A DNA stretch of 45,054 nucleotides from an uncultured Pelagibacteraceae bacterium (GCA_902625715.1 CACOCP010000008.1:1-45054), one strand, 5' to 3'. Counted from the stretch's first letter, positions 8,879 to 18,385 are shown. The notes: generated from the letters alone by a model not told the origin. Numbers and translations are program-made.

Positions 8879-9811
8879 TTAAAAAATATATTTTTTTCTT
8901 TCATAAATATATTTTTGAAGTGTGCTTACAAGATTTAGTTTTGCTTTCCATTTAAGTTTATTTTTAATGTTTGTATTTGAACCTAATTGAGAAAGTCTAT
9001 CAATTTTTCTTTTTTTTGAATTAATTGATTTTGTGAAAATTTTTATTTTAAGAATTTTTTCTAAAATGTTAATTATATCTTTTACTGAGTATTCTTTTCC
9101 AGAACATACATTGAAAATGCTGTATCCAGCTTTTTTATAATTAATCATTTTGTTTAGTGCTGAAGCTACATCATCTGCGTCTACATAATCTCTTTTTGGT
9201 TTCATATTTCCTAGTGTTATTCTATTGATTTTGCTACGCAAATCTATTTGTCTTAAAATATCTGGAAGCAGATGGCTGTTAGGATCATCATACCCAATGG
9301 TATTGAAAATTCTTGCAACTATCCCCGTGCTGTGGGTTCTTTGTGTCCAAAGTTTTAATTGAATTTCATTTGAGAATTTACACATGCTATAATTGTCTCT
9401 AGGGTCTAGTTTTGTAAAATTTTCGGAAAGCTTTTGTTTTTGCCAATTATATACTGCACCAGAACTTGCTAAAACAAATTTTTTAATTTTAAATATTTCA
9501 CAATATTTAAGTAATATTTCTGTACCAAGAATATTTACTTTCTGACTAAACGATCTTTTTTTTTCACACGTTGGTATATGATGAATTGCAGCTAGATGCA
9601 CCACTATATTTGGTTTGAATTTTTTAAATATTTTTAAAAGAGATTTCTCCTTCAAAATATTTATTTTTGAAAATTTTACACCCTTAACCGGTTTTAATTT
9701 ACTTGAAAAATTATCAACAACGATAAGTGAATTTTTACTATTTTTTATTTGTTCAGAAAGTCTCCTACCAATCATACCAAAACCACCTGTTATAAGTATT
9801 CTTTTTTTCAT
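8879..9811 (-). CDS. NAD-dependent epimerase/dehydratase (extended SDR)
   Basis: 310 residues. Rossmann motif TGGFGMIGRRL at residues 7-17 binds NAD(P); VVHLAAIHHIPTCEK, LASSGAVYNW and the catalytic YSMCK (Tyr-x3-Lys) follow, then RIFNTIGYDDPNSHL and DYVDADDVASAL, the usual substrate-binding parts of extended SDRs acting on nucleotide sugars. Probably a 4-epimerase or related UDP-sugar-modifying enzyme supplying this operon. Overlaps the wecB stop by 4 nt. The exact reaction cannot be assigned. Confidence 0.87.
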   Translation of the reverse strand: MKKRILITGGFGMIGRRLSEQIKNSKNSLIVVDNFSSKLKPVKGVKFSKINILKEKSLLKIFKKFKPNIVVHLAAIHHIPTCEKKRSFSQKVNILGTEILLKYCEIFKIKKFVLASSGAVYNWQKQKLSENFTKLDPRDNYSMCKFSNEIQLKLWTQRTHSTGIVARIFNTIGYDDPNSHLLPDILRQIDLRSKINRITLGNMKPKRDYVDADDVASALNKMINYKKAGYSIFNVCSGKEYSVKDIINILEKILKIKIFTKSINSKKRKIDRLSQLGSNTNIKNKLKWKAKLNLVSTLQKYIYERKKYIF

Positions 9812-10950
9812 AAATTTATCCGAAAGTTTGACAGCTGCTTAATAATCCTTTTTGATGCTTTTCCATCTCCATAAGGATTTTTAATACTAGACATTTTTTT
9901 GTACATGTTTTTATTCTCTAATATCTTTTTAACTTTATTATAAATATCCTCATTATTTCTTTTTGCCAAAACACCCCCACCTAAATATAAAATCTCTGGT
10001 CTTTCAGTAAAGTCTCTAACAATTACCAGAGGTTTATTCAAGGATGGCGCTTCTTCTTGAATACCACCTGAGTCTGTAATTATCATATATGACTTGCTCA
10101 TAAGATAAATCATAGATGGATAATCAACAGGATCAATTAGATAAATATTTTTCTTATTTTTTAACATCCTGTAGACAATCTCTTTAATATTAGGATTTAA
10201 ATGAACTGGATAAACAATTTTTATTTTTTTTAATAGTGAAAGTTTTATTAATGACTTACAGATTTCCTTAATTCCTTTTCCAAAGTTTTCTCGTCTGTGA
10301 GCAGTGACTAGTATAAATTTATCTTTTTTGAGGAAATCATATTTTGTATCTAAATTCTTTCTGAGAACTTTATTTTTATTAATTTTTTTAATTGCAACTT
10401 GTAATGCATCTATGACTGTATTACCTACTTGTTTAATATATGTCGTACCTATATTCTCTTTTAATAGATTTAATTTTGAACTTTTAACAGGTGCAAAATG
10501 AATTACCGATAATATATCGGTAATTTTACGATTAGCTTCCTCTGGCCATGGTGAATAAATGTTACCTGTTCTTAGTCCAGCCTCAACATGAGCCAAAGAT
10601 ACCTTTTTATAAAAACAAGCTAAAGAAATTGCCATTGTAGTTGTTGTATCGCCATGTACTAAGGCAATATGTGGTTTGAAAATATTCAATACTTTCTCAA
10701 ATTCTAGAAGTATATTTGATGTTAATATAAATAGACTCTGGTTTTTTTTCATTATATTTAAATCAAAGTCAGGTTTTAACCTAAAAAAGTTTAAAACATC
10801 ATCAAGCATTTTCCGATGTTGAGCAGTAATACAAAGTTTAACTTTAAATTTTTTATTTTTTTTTAAATTTATTATTACTGGAGCCATTTTAATTGCCTCT
10901 GGTCTAGTTCCTATGACAATAAGAATATTTAATTTTTTTCTTTTTTTCAT
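9808..10950 (-). CDS. wecB: UDP-N-acetylglucosamine 2-epimerase (non-hydrolysing)
   Basis: 380 residues, close to E. coli WecB (376). Reversibly converts UDP-GlcNAc to UDP-ManNAc in the cytoplasm. Diagnostic stretches: VIGTRPEAIKMAPVI at residues 11-25, VHGDTTTTMAISLA (about 98), HVEAGLRTG (about 125), PEEANRKITD, TAHRRENFG (about 218) and TDSGGIQEEAPSL (about 290) with the catalytic acid and UDP-binding residues. First gene of the nine-gene minus-strand operon. Its product is the logical donor precursor for the WecG/TagA-like transferase at the other end of the operon. No WecC-like dehydrogenase is visible in the window. Confidence 0.93.
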   Translation of the reverse strand: MKKRKKLNILIVIGTRPEAIKMAPVIINLKKNKKFKVKLCITAQHRKMLDDVLNFFRLKPDFDLNIMKKNQSLFILTSNILLEFEKVLNIFKPHIALVHGDTTTTMAISLACFYKKVSLAHVEAGLRTGNIYSPWPEEANRKITDILSVIHFAPVKSSKLNLLKENIGTTYIKQVGNTVIDALQVAIKKINKNKVLRKNLDTKYDFLKKDKFILVTAHRRENFGKGIKEICKSLIKLSLLKKIKIVYPVHLNPNIKEIVYRMLKNKKNIYLIDPVDYPSMIYLMSKSYMIITDSGGIQEEAPSLNKPLVIVRDFTERPEILYLGGGVLAKRNNEDIYNKVKKILENKNMYKKMSSIKNPYGDGKASKRIIKQLSNFRINL

Positions 10951-10977
10951 ACTGATTTAAAAAATTTATATAATTTC

Positions 10978-11005
10978 AAAATAGATTGAAAGCGAGATGA
11001 GTCAA
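10978..11005 (-). promoter_or_regulatory. Candidate sigma70-type promoter of the polysaccharide operon
   Basis: On the minus strand TTGACT (complement of 11000-11005) and TATTTT (complement of 10978-10983) are separated by 16 nt, about 28 nt upstream of the wecB start. The -35 is one mismatch from consensus; the -10 is weaker. It is the only good hexamer pair seen ahead of a nine-gene run without further gaps. Confidence 0.4.
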
Positions 11006-11100
11006 AAAGGCACAAATTTGAATCATTTTAACAATTCATAAATAATTATTTCTAAATCAAATAATATTGACAAATTACAATAAAACCTTAGGTTGAATAT

Positions 11101-12144
11101 GTGATCAATATATATTCAATCAAAGAAGTGGTAGAAGCTTCAAATAATATTCTTAATAGAACAAAAAATAAAAATAAATTAACTTTAGATCAACCTGTAA
11201 TCGTGAAAAAACAAAAAAATCTTAAAAATGATAAGCCTTTAATGTTAATTGATGAGATTAAGGAAGAACATTCGGTTAAAGAAAAACACAAAAAATCAAA
11301 TTTTAGTAAAAATAAACGAGCAAGTAAACATATTCAATTAATTAAGAAAAATCAATTAATAGAAGATCTCTATTTAAAGTTTGACAAAAAAATAAAAAGA
11401 AACACTCTTAAAGTAATATACGAATTACAAAAAGATGTTTTTAATTTAAATAAAATAAAAAATTTTTTACAACAGTCAAATAAAGACATTAAAAAACAAT
11501 TAAACAATTTTAATAATGAAATTAAAAAACTAAACAGTTTAAATAAAAACTTAAAAGAAAATAAATCTTCTTTAAAAAACAAAATTGAAATATTATCCGA
11601 GAAATTATATTTATCTAAAATTGAAATCAAAAATTTAAACAAAAATAAAATTGAATTAGAAAAAAAATTAAAGGATAAAAATTTCTTAGAAGAACAAGTT
11701 ATCTCTTTATCAAATAAATTAAATACTTCTAATAGTGAAATTGAATATCTTAAATTAAACAAAACTAAATTAGAGAAAGAAATCTCTGAATATAAATCTC
11801 AGAATGAAATAAGTGAAAAAAAAATATATGATATTTCAGAAGTAGAAAATAGAAATAAATTCTTTCAAGAAGAGAATATAAGAATCGGAAGTGAATTGTT
11901 AGATATAAAGAAAAAATATGATATCTTGAAAAAAGATGTTGAAAAGTACGAAAATCAAAAAAGTGATTTAATATCCAAGATTAATTCTGTAAATGAAGCA
12001 TTGAGTGATTCAAATATACTAACTAATATATTTGAAAATAAAGTAGAAAATAAAGTTAACATTAAAGACCACAATAAAGTAGAAAGAAAAATCAATTCTA
12101 ATTTAGACGAGCAGATTAAAAATATTTTTTCTGATAAAGGTTAA
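11101..12144 (+). CDS. Long coiled-coil protein at the island border (unknown function)
   Basis: 347 residues from a GTG start; I do not recognise a named family. The first 30 residues form a short amphipathic segment (INIYSIKEVVEASNNILNR), residues 30-90 are Lys-rich and probably disordered, and about 120-300 is a heptad-type coiled coil with repeated L..LN..L and LEKE patterns, rich in Lys, Asn, Glu and Ser and lacking Cys. No signal peptide or membrane span. The N-terminal segment could be a docking helix and the coil a spacer or filament. It is transcribed away from wecB and stands between the polysaccharide island and core metabolism. The start is uncertain: the GTG lacks a strong ribosome-binding site, and other starts further in would remove the N-terminal helix. 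Confidence 0.7.
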   Translation: MINIYSIKEVVEASNNILNRTKNKNKLTLDQPVIVKKQKNLKNDKPLMLIDEIKEEHSVKEKHKKSNFSKNKRASKHIQLIKKNQLIEDLYLKFDKKIKRNTLKVIYELQKDVFNLNKIKNFLQQSNKDIKKQLNNFNNEIKKLNSLNKNLKENKSSLKNKIEILSEKLYLSKIEIKNLNKNKIELEKKLKDKNFLEEQVISLSNKLNTSNSEIEYLKLNKTKLEKEISEYKSQNEISEKKIYDISEVENRNKFFQEENIRIGSELLDIKKKYDILKKDVEKYENQKSDLISKINSVNEALSDSNILTNIFENKVENKVNIKDHNKVERKINSNLDEQIKNIFSDKG

Positions 12145-12186
12145 ATAATATTTTAACTTTTCTGAATTATAATACATAATAATTTT

Positions 12187-14625
12187 ATGAAAAGTTTACC
12201 AAAATCTTGCAAAGTTGTTGTTATTGGTGGAGGTGTTGTTGGAACTTCATGCTTATATCATTTAGCTAAATTTGGATGGAAAGATGTAATTTTACTAGAG
12301 AGAGATCAATTAACATCTGGAACTACTTGGCATGCTGCTGGATTAGTAAGTCAATTAGGTCCCTCAGCAGCTATCACTAAGATTAGAAAATACACACTGG
12401 ATTTATATAAAGAACTTGAAAAAAAAGTGGATCACTCACCGGGTTTAAGACTTAATGGTGCACTTTCAATTGCAGAAAATAAAGGTAGGTGGCAAGAATT
12501 ACAAAGACAAGCAACAACAGCACAACTTTATGATGTTGATGTACAAATTTTAGATAAAGACCAAATAAAAAAAAAGTATCCAATTGTAAATACTGATGAA
12601 GTTTTAGGTGGAATTTTAATGCCAGGTGATGGTGCTGCAGATCCATCAGGCGTGACACATATGCTGGCCAAAGCAGCAAAAATGGAAGGTGCTAAAATTT
12701 ATGAAAAGTCACCCGTAAAAGAAATTTTAACTAAGAAGGGAAGAATTTCTGGTGTTAGAGTAAATGATCATGTCATTGATTGTGAATATATAGTTCTTGC
12801 ATCAGGTATGTGGTCTAGACAAATTGGAGAAAAGGCTGGAGTTAGCATCCCTCTTTATCCAGCAGAACATTTTTATATTATCACTGAACCTATAAAAAAT
12901 CTTTCAAGCAATTTACCGGTGATAAGAGATTTTGATAATCGGACTTACATTAAAGAAGATGCAGGTAAAATATTGGTTGGAATTTTTGAGGGAAATTCAA
13001 TACCTGCATGGAATAAGACAAATGTAGTTCCTGAGGATTTCTCTTTCGGTGAATTTCAAGAAAATTTTGAACATTTTGAACCATATTTAAATTCTGCAAT
13101 TAAAAGATTTCCAGTTTTAGAAACAGCTGGAATTAGAAAGTTTTTTTCAGGTCCAGAGTCTTTTACGCCAGATACAAATACCCTTTTAGGTGAAGTTCCT
13201 GAAATTAAAAATTTTTTTGTATGCTGTGGTTTAAATAGTATTGGAATTGGGAGTGGGGGAGGTGTTGGAAAAGTAACAGCAGAATGGTTAATCAACGGCC
13301 ATATCAATGAAGATATATTTTCATATGATATAAAAAGATTTCAAAAATTTCATTCAGGGTTAGGATTTATTAAAGAGAGAATTACAGAGACACTTGGAGA
13401 TTTATATGGAATGCATTGGCCTTTTAAACAACATAAAACCTCTCGAGATCAAAAATTAACCCCATATCATGATGAAATGAAAAAAGCAGGTGCATGCTTT
13501 GGTGTAACAGGAGGCTATGAAAGACCGATGTGGTATGCACTTAATGGACAGAAATCAGAATATGAATACTCTTATAATTATCAAAACTGGTATCCTGCTG
13601 TTGAGTATGAGACTAAAAATACAAGAGAAAACGTTGGTTTGTTTGACCTAACCGCATTTTCAAAATATGACTTAAAAGGTAAAAATGTTCATTTTGAACT
13701 TCAAAAACTATGCACTGCCAACATCAAAAATGAACTTGGCAAAACTACATATACACAAATGTTAAATAAAGATGGTGGTATCGAAACTGATCTTACCGTG
13801 GTTTGTTTAGGTAAAGAATATTTTAGAATTATTACTTCTGCAGCTAACAGAGAAAGAGACAAATTTCATATTTTAAAATATTTGTCTCAAGACATAGATT
13901 TTAAAGATGTTACAGATGATATTGCATGTTTTGGTTTATTCGGTCCAAAAAGTGAAGATCTACTTCAAAAACTGACAAAAGATAATATCTCAAGAGAAAA
14001 TATTAACTTTGCATCTTTTAAAAAAATACAAATAGATAACATAGATGTTATTGTACAAAGATTATCTTATGTTGGTGAATATGGTTTTGAACTTTATATG
14101 GATATAAATAATTCAAAGAAAATTTTCAATTTAATTACTGATTATGGAAAAGAATTTAATTTATCTTTATGTGGCATGCATGCATTAGATACAATGCGAA
14201 TGGAAACAGGATTTTTACATTGGGGCCACGATATATCGCCTGAAGAAAATCAATATCAAGCAGGATTGAATTTCGCCATAAGTTTTAAGAAAAATGTAGA
14301 TTTTATCGGAAAAGACTCATTAGCTAAAATTAAAGGTAAACCTTTAGATAAACGTATGATGATGTTTACTTTAAAGGATAACCAACCAGGACAGCCTTTA
14401 TTACTTCATGATGAACCAATTTATTTAGATGATAAAATTATTGGTAGAACAACTTCAGGTAACTACTCATTTTGTTTTAATAAGAACTTGTCATTTGGAT
14501 ATGTAAACTCTGGAAACACAAAAGATACACTTATATATAAAAATATTTATATAGAGGTTGAAAAGAAGAAATACCCAGTAGATATATTGCAAAAACCTCT
14601 AAATCAAAAAAATTTTAGAAATTAA
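12187..14625 (+). CDS. Dimethylglycine/sarcosine dehydrogenase (FAD oxidoreductase + GcvT domain)
   Basis: 812 residues, the full DMGDH/SARDH size. N-terminal DAO domain with the dinucleotide motif VVVIGGGVVGTSCLYHL (10-26), ending in ERD (38-40), and SGTTWHAAG, in which His49 matches the histidine carrying covalent FAD in mammalian DMGDH. A linker (FAO_M-like, about 370-430) leads to a GcvT-like folate-binding half (from about 470: NVGLFDLTAFSKYDLKG, GEYGFELYMD, FIGKDSL). It oxidatively demethylates dimethylglycine or sarcosine and can pass the one-carbon unit to tetrahydrofolate. This fits SAR11 use of glycine betaine, whose importer lies about 20 kb downstream in this window. Its stop abuts the stop of guaC with no gap. 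Dimethylglycine versus sarcosine cannot be decided here. Confidence 0.9.
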   Translation: MKSLPKSCKVVVIGGGVVGTSCLYHLAKFGWKDVILLERDQLTSGTTWHAAGLVSQLGPSAAITKIRKYTLDLYKELEKKVDHSPGLRLNGALSIAENKGRWQELQRQATTAQLYDVDVQILDKDQIKKKYPIVNTDEVLGGILMPGDGAADPSGVTHMLAKAAKMEGAKIYEKSPVKEILTKKGRISGVRVNDHVIDCEYIVLASGMWSRQIGEKAGVSIPLYPAEHFYIITEPIKNLSSNLPVIRDFDNRTYIKEDAGKILVGIFEGNSIPAWNKTNVVPEDFSFGEFQENFEHFEPYLNSAIKRFPVLETAGIRKFFSGPESFTPDTNTLLGEVPEIKNFFVCCGLNSIGIGSGGGVGKVTAEWLINGHINEDIFSYDIKRFQKFHSGLGFIKERITETLGDLYGMHWPFKQHKTSRDQKLTPYHDEMKKAGACFGVTGGYERPMWYALNGQKSEYEYSYNYQNWYPAVEYETKNTRENVGLFDLTAFSKYDLKGKNVHFELQKLCTANIKNELGKTTYTQMLNKDGGIETDLTVVCLGKEYFRIITSAANRERDKFHILKYLSQDIDFKDVTDDIACFGLFGPKSEDLLQKLTKDNISRENINFASFKKIQIDNIDVIVQRLSYVGEYGFELYMDINNSKKIFNLITDYGKEFNLSLCGMHALDTMRMETGFLHWGHDISPEENQYQAGLNFAISFKKNVDFIGKDSLAKIKGKPLDKRMMMFTLKDNQPGQPLLLHDEPIYLDDKIIGRTTSGNYSFCFNKNLSFGYVNSGNTKDTLIYKNIYIEVEKKKYPVDILQKPLNQKNFRN

Positions 14626-15660
14626 TTATTTAACAAAAGTATCATTAAACTGTTTTGTTACTCTCACAAATGTCGTACATTTACTAAGTTGTTTTAATGA
14701 CGGAGCTCCAACATAAGTGCAGCTACTTCTAATACCACCCAATATGTCCTTTATTGTGTCATTAATTTTACCTCTGTATTTTACTCTTACAGTTCTGCCT
14801 TCACTGCTTCTATAATCTGATAATCCACCATAATGTTTTTTGTTTGCAGTTTCAGAACTTGATCCATAGAACTCAATATATTTTGATCCATTTGATTTAA
14901 CCAATTTACCTTTTCCCTCATCGTGACCAGCAAGCATACCACCCAACATTACAAAGTCAGCTCCTCCACCAAATCCTTTTGCAACATCACCTGGACAGGT
15001 GCAACCACCATCAGCAATTATATGCGCTCCTAAACCATGTGCGGCATCTGCACATTCAATTACCGCACTTAGTTGTGGATAACCAACACCAGTTTGTAAT
15101 CTTGTGGTACAAACAGATCCAGGCCCAATCCCAACTTTTACAATATCAGCGCCTGACAATATTAATTCTTGTGTCATATCAGCTGTTACAACATTTCCTG
15201 CAATAATTGTTTTTGTAGGATATTTATCTCTTACTGATTTTAAAAATTTTGAGAAACGTTCTGAATATCCATTTGCAACATCAATACAAATAAATTTTAT
15301 AAAACTATATTCTTTTAAAATTTTGTCTAAATTATCAAAATCATTTTTTTTAATTCCGATAGAAAGAGCTATATGTGGGTAGATAGATTTTATCTTTTTA
15401 AATGCTTTTATTTTCTTTAAATCATGTTGTTTTGTTAGACATGTAATCATTTGAAACTCTGATAATTTTTCAGCAACACCTAATTCACCAACACCGTCCA
15501 TATTCGCTGCTATTATCGGAATACCTGACCACTCATTATTTGAATATTTAAACCTGTAAGTTCTTTTTAGATTTACATCTTTACGACTTTGAAGAGTACT
15601 TCTTTTGGGTCTAAACAATACGTCTGAATAATCTAGCTTTAATTCTTCCTCTATTCTCAC
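14626..15660 (-). CDS. guaC: GMP reductase
   Basis: NADPH-dependent deamination of GMP to IMP (purine salvage). IMPDH/GMPR TIM barrel: [28 protein letters not shown], the catalytic-loop [23 protein letters not shown] with its Cys, [25 protein letters not shown], and [25 protein letters not shown]. No CBS pair, which separates it from IMP dehydrogenase. I place the start at the GTG at 15660 (VRIEEELKL), because this aligns with the E. coli GuaC N-terminus MRIEEDLKL and because a -10-like box sits too close to the ATG at 15678; that ATG would add six residues (350 aa total). Convergent with the DMGDH gene, zero gap. Confidence 0.9.
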   Translation of the reverse strand: MRIEEELKLDYSDVLFRPKRSTLQSRKDVNLKRTYRFKYSNNEWSGIPIIAANMDGVGELGVAEKLSEFQMITCLTKQHDLKKIKAFKKIKSIYPHIALSIGIKKNDFDNLDKILKEYSFIKFICIDVANGYSERFSKFLKSVRDKYPTKTIIAGNVVTADMTQELILSGADIVKVGIGPGSVCTTRLQTGVGYPQLSAVIECADAAHGLGAHIIADGGCTCPGDVAKGFGGGADFVMLGGMLAGHDEGKGKLVKSNGSKYIEFYGSSSETANKKHYGGLSDYRSSEGRTVRVKYRGKINDTIKDILGGIRSSCTYVGAPSLKQLSKCTTFVRVTKQFNDTFVK

Positions 15661-15681
15661 AAATGGGAGGATATACATTCT

Positions 15682-15689
15682 ATTGTATA
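15682..15689 (-). promoter_or_regulatory. Possible -10 element of guaC
   Basis: Minus strand TATACAAT, ending 3 nt before the ATG at 15678 and 21 nt before the GTG at 15660. No convincing -35. Transcription starting 6-8 nt downstream would begin after the ATG's first base, which supports the GTG start. Confidence 0.3.
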
Positions 15690-15744
15690 GAATTCAAATA
15701 ATTATTGTCTTCAAAAAGCATTGAAATTCTTGTTAACTATAAAT

Positions 15745-16749
15745 TTATTTTTGGTAGTAATCTTTATACCATTTAATGAAACGATTTATTCCTTCAACAT
15801 AATTTATCTTAGGTTTATATTTTGTAATTTTATATAGGAGACTGCTATCTGAAAGTGTTTCCTTTACGTCACCTTTTTGTATAGGTAAAAAATTTTTTTT
15901 TGCTTCCATATTTAGAGCTTTCTCTATGGTACTTATAAAATCTTTAAGAAGAACTTTATTTTGATTACCAATATTAACAATTCTAAACGGAGCAACACTC
16001 GAAATAGAATCATTCTTACTTTTTTTCTTTATTTTATTGTTGGGCAACTTATTTAATAAGAGTGTGATTGACTTCACAACATCATCTATATAAGTAAAAT
16101 CTCTGAACATATGTCCATTATTATATACATCTATTTTTCTTTGATTAATGATGGATTGTGTAAATTTAAAATATGCCATATCAGGTCTTCCCCAAGGTCC
16201 ATACACGGTAAAGAACCTTAGCATTGTAATTGGTATTTTCCAGAGTGATGAATAAGCGTGAGCTATACTTTCTGTAGATTTTTTTGTAGCAGCATAAATA
16301 CTTATCTGATCATCTACTTTATCTATTTCTTTAAATTTTTTTTTTTTACTTAAACCATAGACAGATGAACTTGATGCTATAAGTAAGTGCTTTACGTTTG
16401 CATGTCTTGCTGCTTCAATTATATTGAAAGTTCCATTAATATTTGAGGACAGATATTTTTTTGGTGCTATTAAACTATACCTAACTCCTGCTTGTGCTGC
16501 TAAATGAAGTATAATTTCAGGTTTAAAATTTATGACCGTATTATTCACTTTTTTATAGTTTTCTAATTCTCCCTTTACAAAATTATATTTTTTGAATTTT
16601 TTTAGTATCTTATTTCGTTCAAGTTTCAATTTAACATCATAATAGTTATTAATAGAATCATAACCAAGAATTGTATGTCCAACTTTTAGAAGATCATGTG
16701 CTATTGAAAAACCGATAAACCCAGCACTTCCTGTAATTAAAATTTTCAT
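15745..16749 (-). CDS. UDP-glucuronate 4-epimerase-type SDR
   Basis: 334 residues, the usual size for the CapI/LspL-type UDP-GlcA 4-epimerases. TGSAGFIGFSIA (6-17) binds NAD; DSINNYYDVKLKLER (about 32-46) matches the DNLNDYYD..LK..R signature of this subgroup; HLAAQAGVRYS, ASSSSVYG, YAATKKSTE (catalytic Tyr-x3-Lys), RFFTVYGPWGRPDMA and FRDFTYIDDVV follow. It would interconvert UDP-glucuronate and UDP-galacturonate for surface glycans. It lies outside the main polysaccharide operon, upstream of guaC on the same strand with about 85 nt between; no UDP-glucose dehydrogenase is visible in the window. Confidence 0.88.
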   Translation of the reverse strand: MKILITGSAGFIGFSIAHDLLKVGHTILGYDSINNYYDVKLKLERNKILKKFKKYNFVKGELENYKKVNNTVINFKPEIILHLAAQAGVRYSLIAPKKYLSSNINGTFNIIEAARHANVKHLLIASSSSVYGLSKKKKFKEIDKVDDQISIYAATKKSTESIAHAYSSLWKIPITMLRFFTVYGPWGRPDMAYFKFTQSIINQRKIDVYNNGHMFRDFTYIDDVVKSITLLLNKLPNNKIKKKSKNDSISSVAPFRIVNIGNQNKVLLKDFISTIEKALNMEAKKNFLPIQKGDVKETLSDSSLLYKITKYKPKINYVEGINRFIKWYKDYYQK

Positions 16750-16773
16750 TCAAATAATATTTATATTAATTAA

Positions 16774-16792
16774 TATATTTCCAGGAAATATA
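16774..16792. promoter_or_regulatory. 19-bp perfect dyad in divergent intergenic region (candidate operator)
   Basis: TATATTTCC-A-GGAAATATA: two 9-nt arms around a single A, 25 nt upstream of the epimerase start and 114 nt upstream of the FG-GAP gene. The TTTCC/GGAAA core is unusual in such AT-rich spacer DNA. Odd symmetry and no loop favour a protein-binding site over an RNA hairpin. No known regulator assigned. Confidence 0.4.
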
Positions 16793-16891
16793 AAAGGAAT
16801 TAAAGATAAATTCTTGTTAATAATATTTAAATCGAAATAAATGTCTAAATATACAAATTGTAAATAAACAGTTTTAAATTCATAAAGATAT

Positions 16892-16897
16892 TATAAT
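16892..16897 (+). promoter_or_regulatory. -10 box immediately upstream of the FG-GAP gene
   Basis: Perfect TATAAT ending 8 nt before the ATG at 16906; no clear -35 at the expected distance. If used, the transcript would have a 5' leader of 0-3 nt. AT-rich sequence makes chance matches common. Confidence 0.35.
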
Positions 16898-16905
16898 TAT
16901 AAAAT

Positions 16906-18324
16906 ATGAGATATTTTTTAATTATTTTATTAATTATTATTCCTATCAAAGGACAAGCTAAAGATTTTTTCTTGGATATTACAGATCAAATTCAAGACAA
17001 TGAATTTAGACTTAGTTACGGTGTGTCAGTTACAGATGTAAATAAAGATAATAAATTTGATTTTGTTGTAACAGGTTTTGGATTTAAAAATTTAGCACTC
17101 ACATATAAAAATGGAAAAATAGTTAATATCATTAATGAAGGTATATTCACAGATTTGAGCAGGAGAACAATTGGTGTTGCAGCTTGTGATATTGATAAAG
17201 ATGGTTATGAGGAAATATATTTTTTAAATACTGACACTTATAGTGGAGATAAAATTTACTCTGACAGACTTTTAGACTTTAATAAAGGTAAATTCATAGA
17301 TTTATTTGAGATAGAAAAAAATAAAACTGATTTAAATTTAACTGCCGGGAGATCAGTTGTATGTGTTGATAGAAAAGGGAATGGTAAGTACGGCATATAT
17401 GTTGCAAATTATGGAGGCCCCACAAGATTTTATGAATTAAGTAATGAAAAAATAAAAGATAAAGCAGTAATTTTAGGAATAAATAAAATTACCGGCGGTA
17501 GAGCAATAGTTTCTGGACATATATTATCGGATCAATCTGATATTTTCGCCGCAAACGAAAGGGGTGATAATTTTTTATATTATAATGTTGATGGATCATT
17601 TACAGATGTAGCAAAAGATTATCAAGTCACAGATAGATTTGAAAATGGTAGAGGAACAGCTTTAAGTGATATTCTTTATAGAGGAAGGTTAGACATTTTA
17701 AGTTCAAATTGGGACGGAAATCATAGAGCTTATATTCTTGATGGTGATAAGTTTAAAGATATCGCACAACCTTCTTATAGTGATCCAACAAAAATAAGAA
17801 CAGTTATTTCAGCAGACTTTGATAATGATGGTTATGATGAAATATTCATGAATAATATTGGAGAGCCAAATAAATTATTTAAAATATTAGAGGGCGGAAA
17901 TTTTGAAGAAATAAAAATTAAAAATGGTTTAGAAACGTTTGGATTAGGAACTGGTGCAGCTGTTGCAGATATTGATGGGGATGGAATTTTAGAATTATTA
18001 GTATCTCACGGTGAAACAGGGTTACAACCACTTACATTATATAAAGCTGATATTGATGACTTTAATTATTTAAGAATTAAACCTTTGAGCAAGTATGGTG
18101 CACCTGCAAGGGGAGCTACTGTAACATTAAAAAGTAATAAAAGAATTCATTCAAAAACAATCGATTCTGGATCTGGATATCTTTGTCAGATGGAACCGGT
18201 AGCTCATTATGGAATTAGAGAAAATGAAAATAATATTAAAATTGAGATTAAATGGACTGATGGTTCTATAAAAAAAATGGATATAGATAATCTAAATAAA
18301 ACTTATGAAATAAAACAAAATTAG
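16906..18324 (+). CDS. Secreted FG-GAP/VCBS repeat protein with ASPIC/UnbV C-terminus (CRTAC1-like)
   Basis: 472 residues. Signal peptide at 1-18 (hydrophobic run ending GQA-K). A seven-bladed integrin-like beta-propeller is suggested by repeated Ca-binding loops: DVNKDNKFD, DIDKDGYEE, DFDNDGYDE and DIDGDGILE, each followed by a hydrophobic strand. The last about 80 residues (LRIKPLSKYGAPARGATVTL through ...KWTDGSIKKMDI) match the ASPIC/UnbV domain of CRTAC1-type proteins. Likely periplasmic or surface-exposed, possibly carbohydrate- or protein-binding; no enzyme activity can be claimed. Transcribed away from the UDP-sugar epimerase, followed by two other exported/membrane unknowns, which may form one envelope unit. 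Confidence 0.82.
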   Translation: MRYFLIILLIIIPIKGQAKDFFLDITDQIQDNEFRLSYGVSVTDVNKDNKFDFVVTGFGFKNLALTYKNGKIVNIINEGIFTDLSRRTIGVAACDIDKDGYEEIYFLNTDTYSGDKIYSDRLLDFNKGKFIDLFEIEKNKTDLNLTAGRSVVCVDRKGNGKYGIYVANYGGPTRFYELSNEKIKDKAVILGINKITGGRAIVSGHILSDQSDIFAANERGDNFLYYNVDGSFTDVAKDYQVTDRFENGRGTALSDILYRGRLDILSSNWDGNHRAYILDGDKFKDIAQPSYSDPTKIRTVISADFDNDGYDEIFMNNIGEPNKLFKILEGGNFEEIKIKNGLETFGLGTGAAVADIDGDGILELLVSHGETGLQPLTLYKADIDDFNYLRIKPLSKYGAPARGATVTLKSNKRIHSKTIDSGSGYLCQMEPVAHYGIRENENNIKIEIKWTDGSIKKMDIDNLNKTYEIKQN

Positions 18325-18385
18325 TAGGACAATAGTACCCAGCTGTAAAGATTGAATAATTCAAATACACTTATATATCAATGTT

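Noticed and set aside
11067-11072. Perfect TTGACA upstream of the coiled-coil gene
   Set aside because: No -10 box lies at 16-18 nt; the nearest candidates are 3 or 22 nt away.
11370-11762. Minus-strand Phe/Ser-rich frame of 130 residues opposite the coiled-coil gene
   Set aside because: It is the complement of Lys/Glu/Asn repeats in the coil; no independent coding evidence.
14979-15206. His/Gln-rich plus-strand reading frame over guaC
   Set aside because: Shadow frame of a highly conserved gene; low-complexity composition and no start context.
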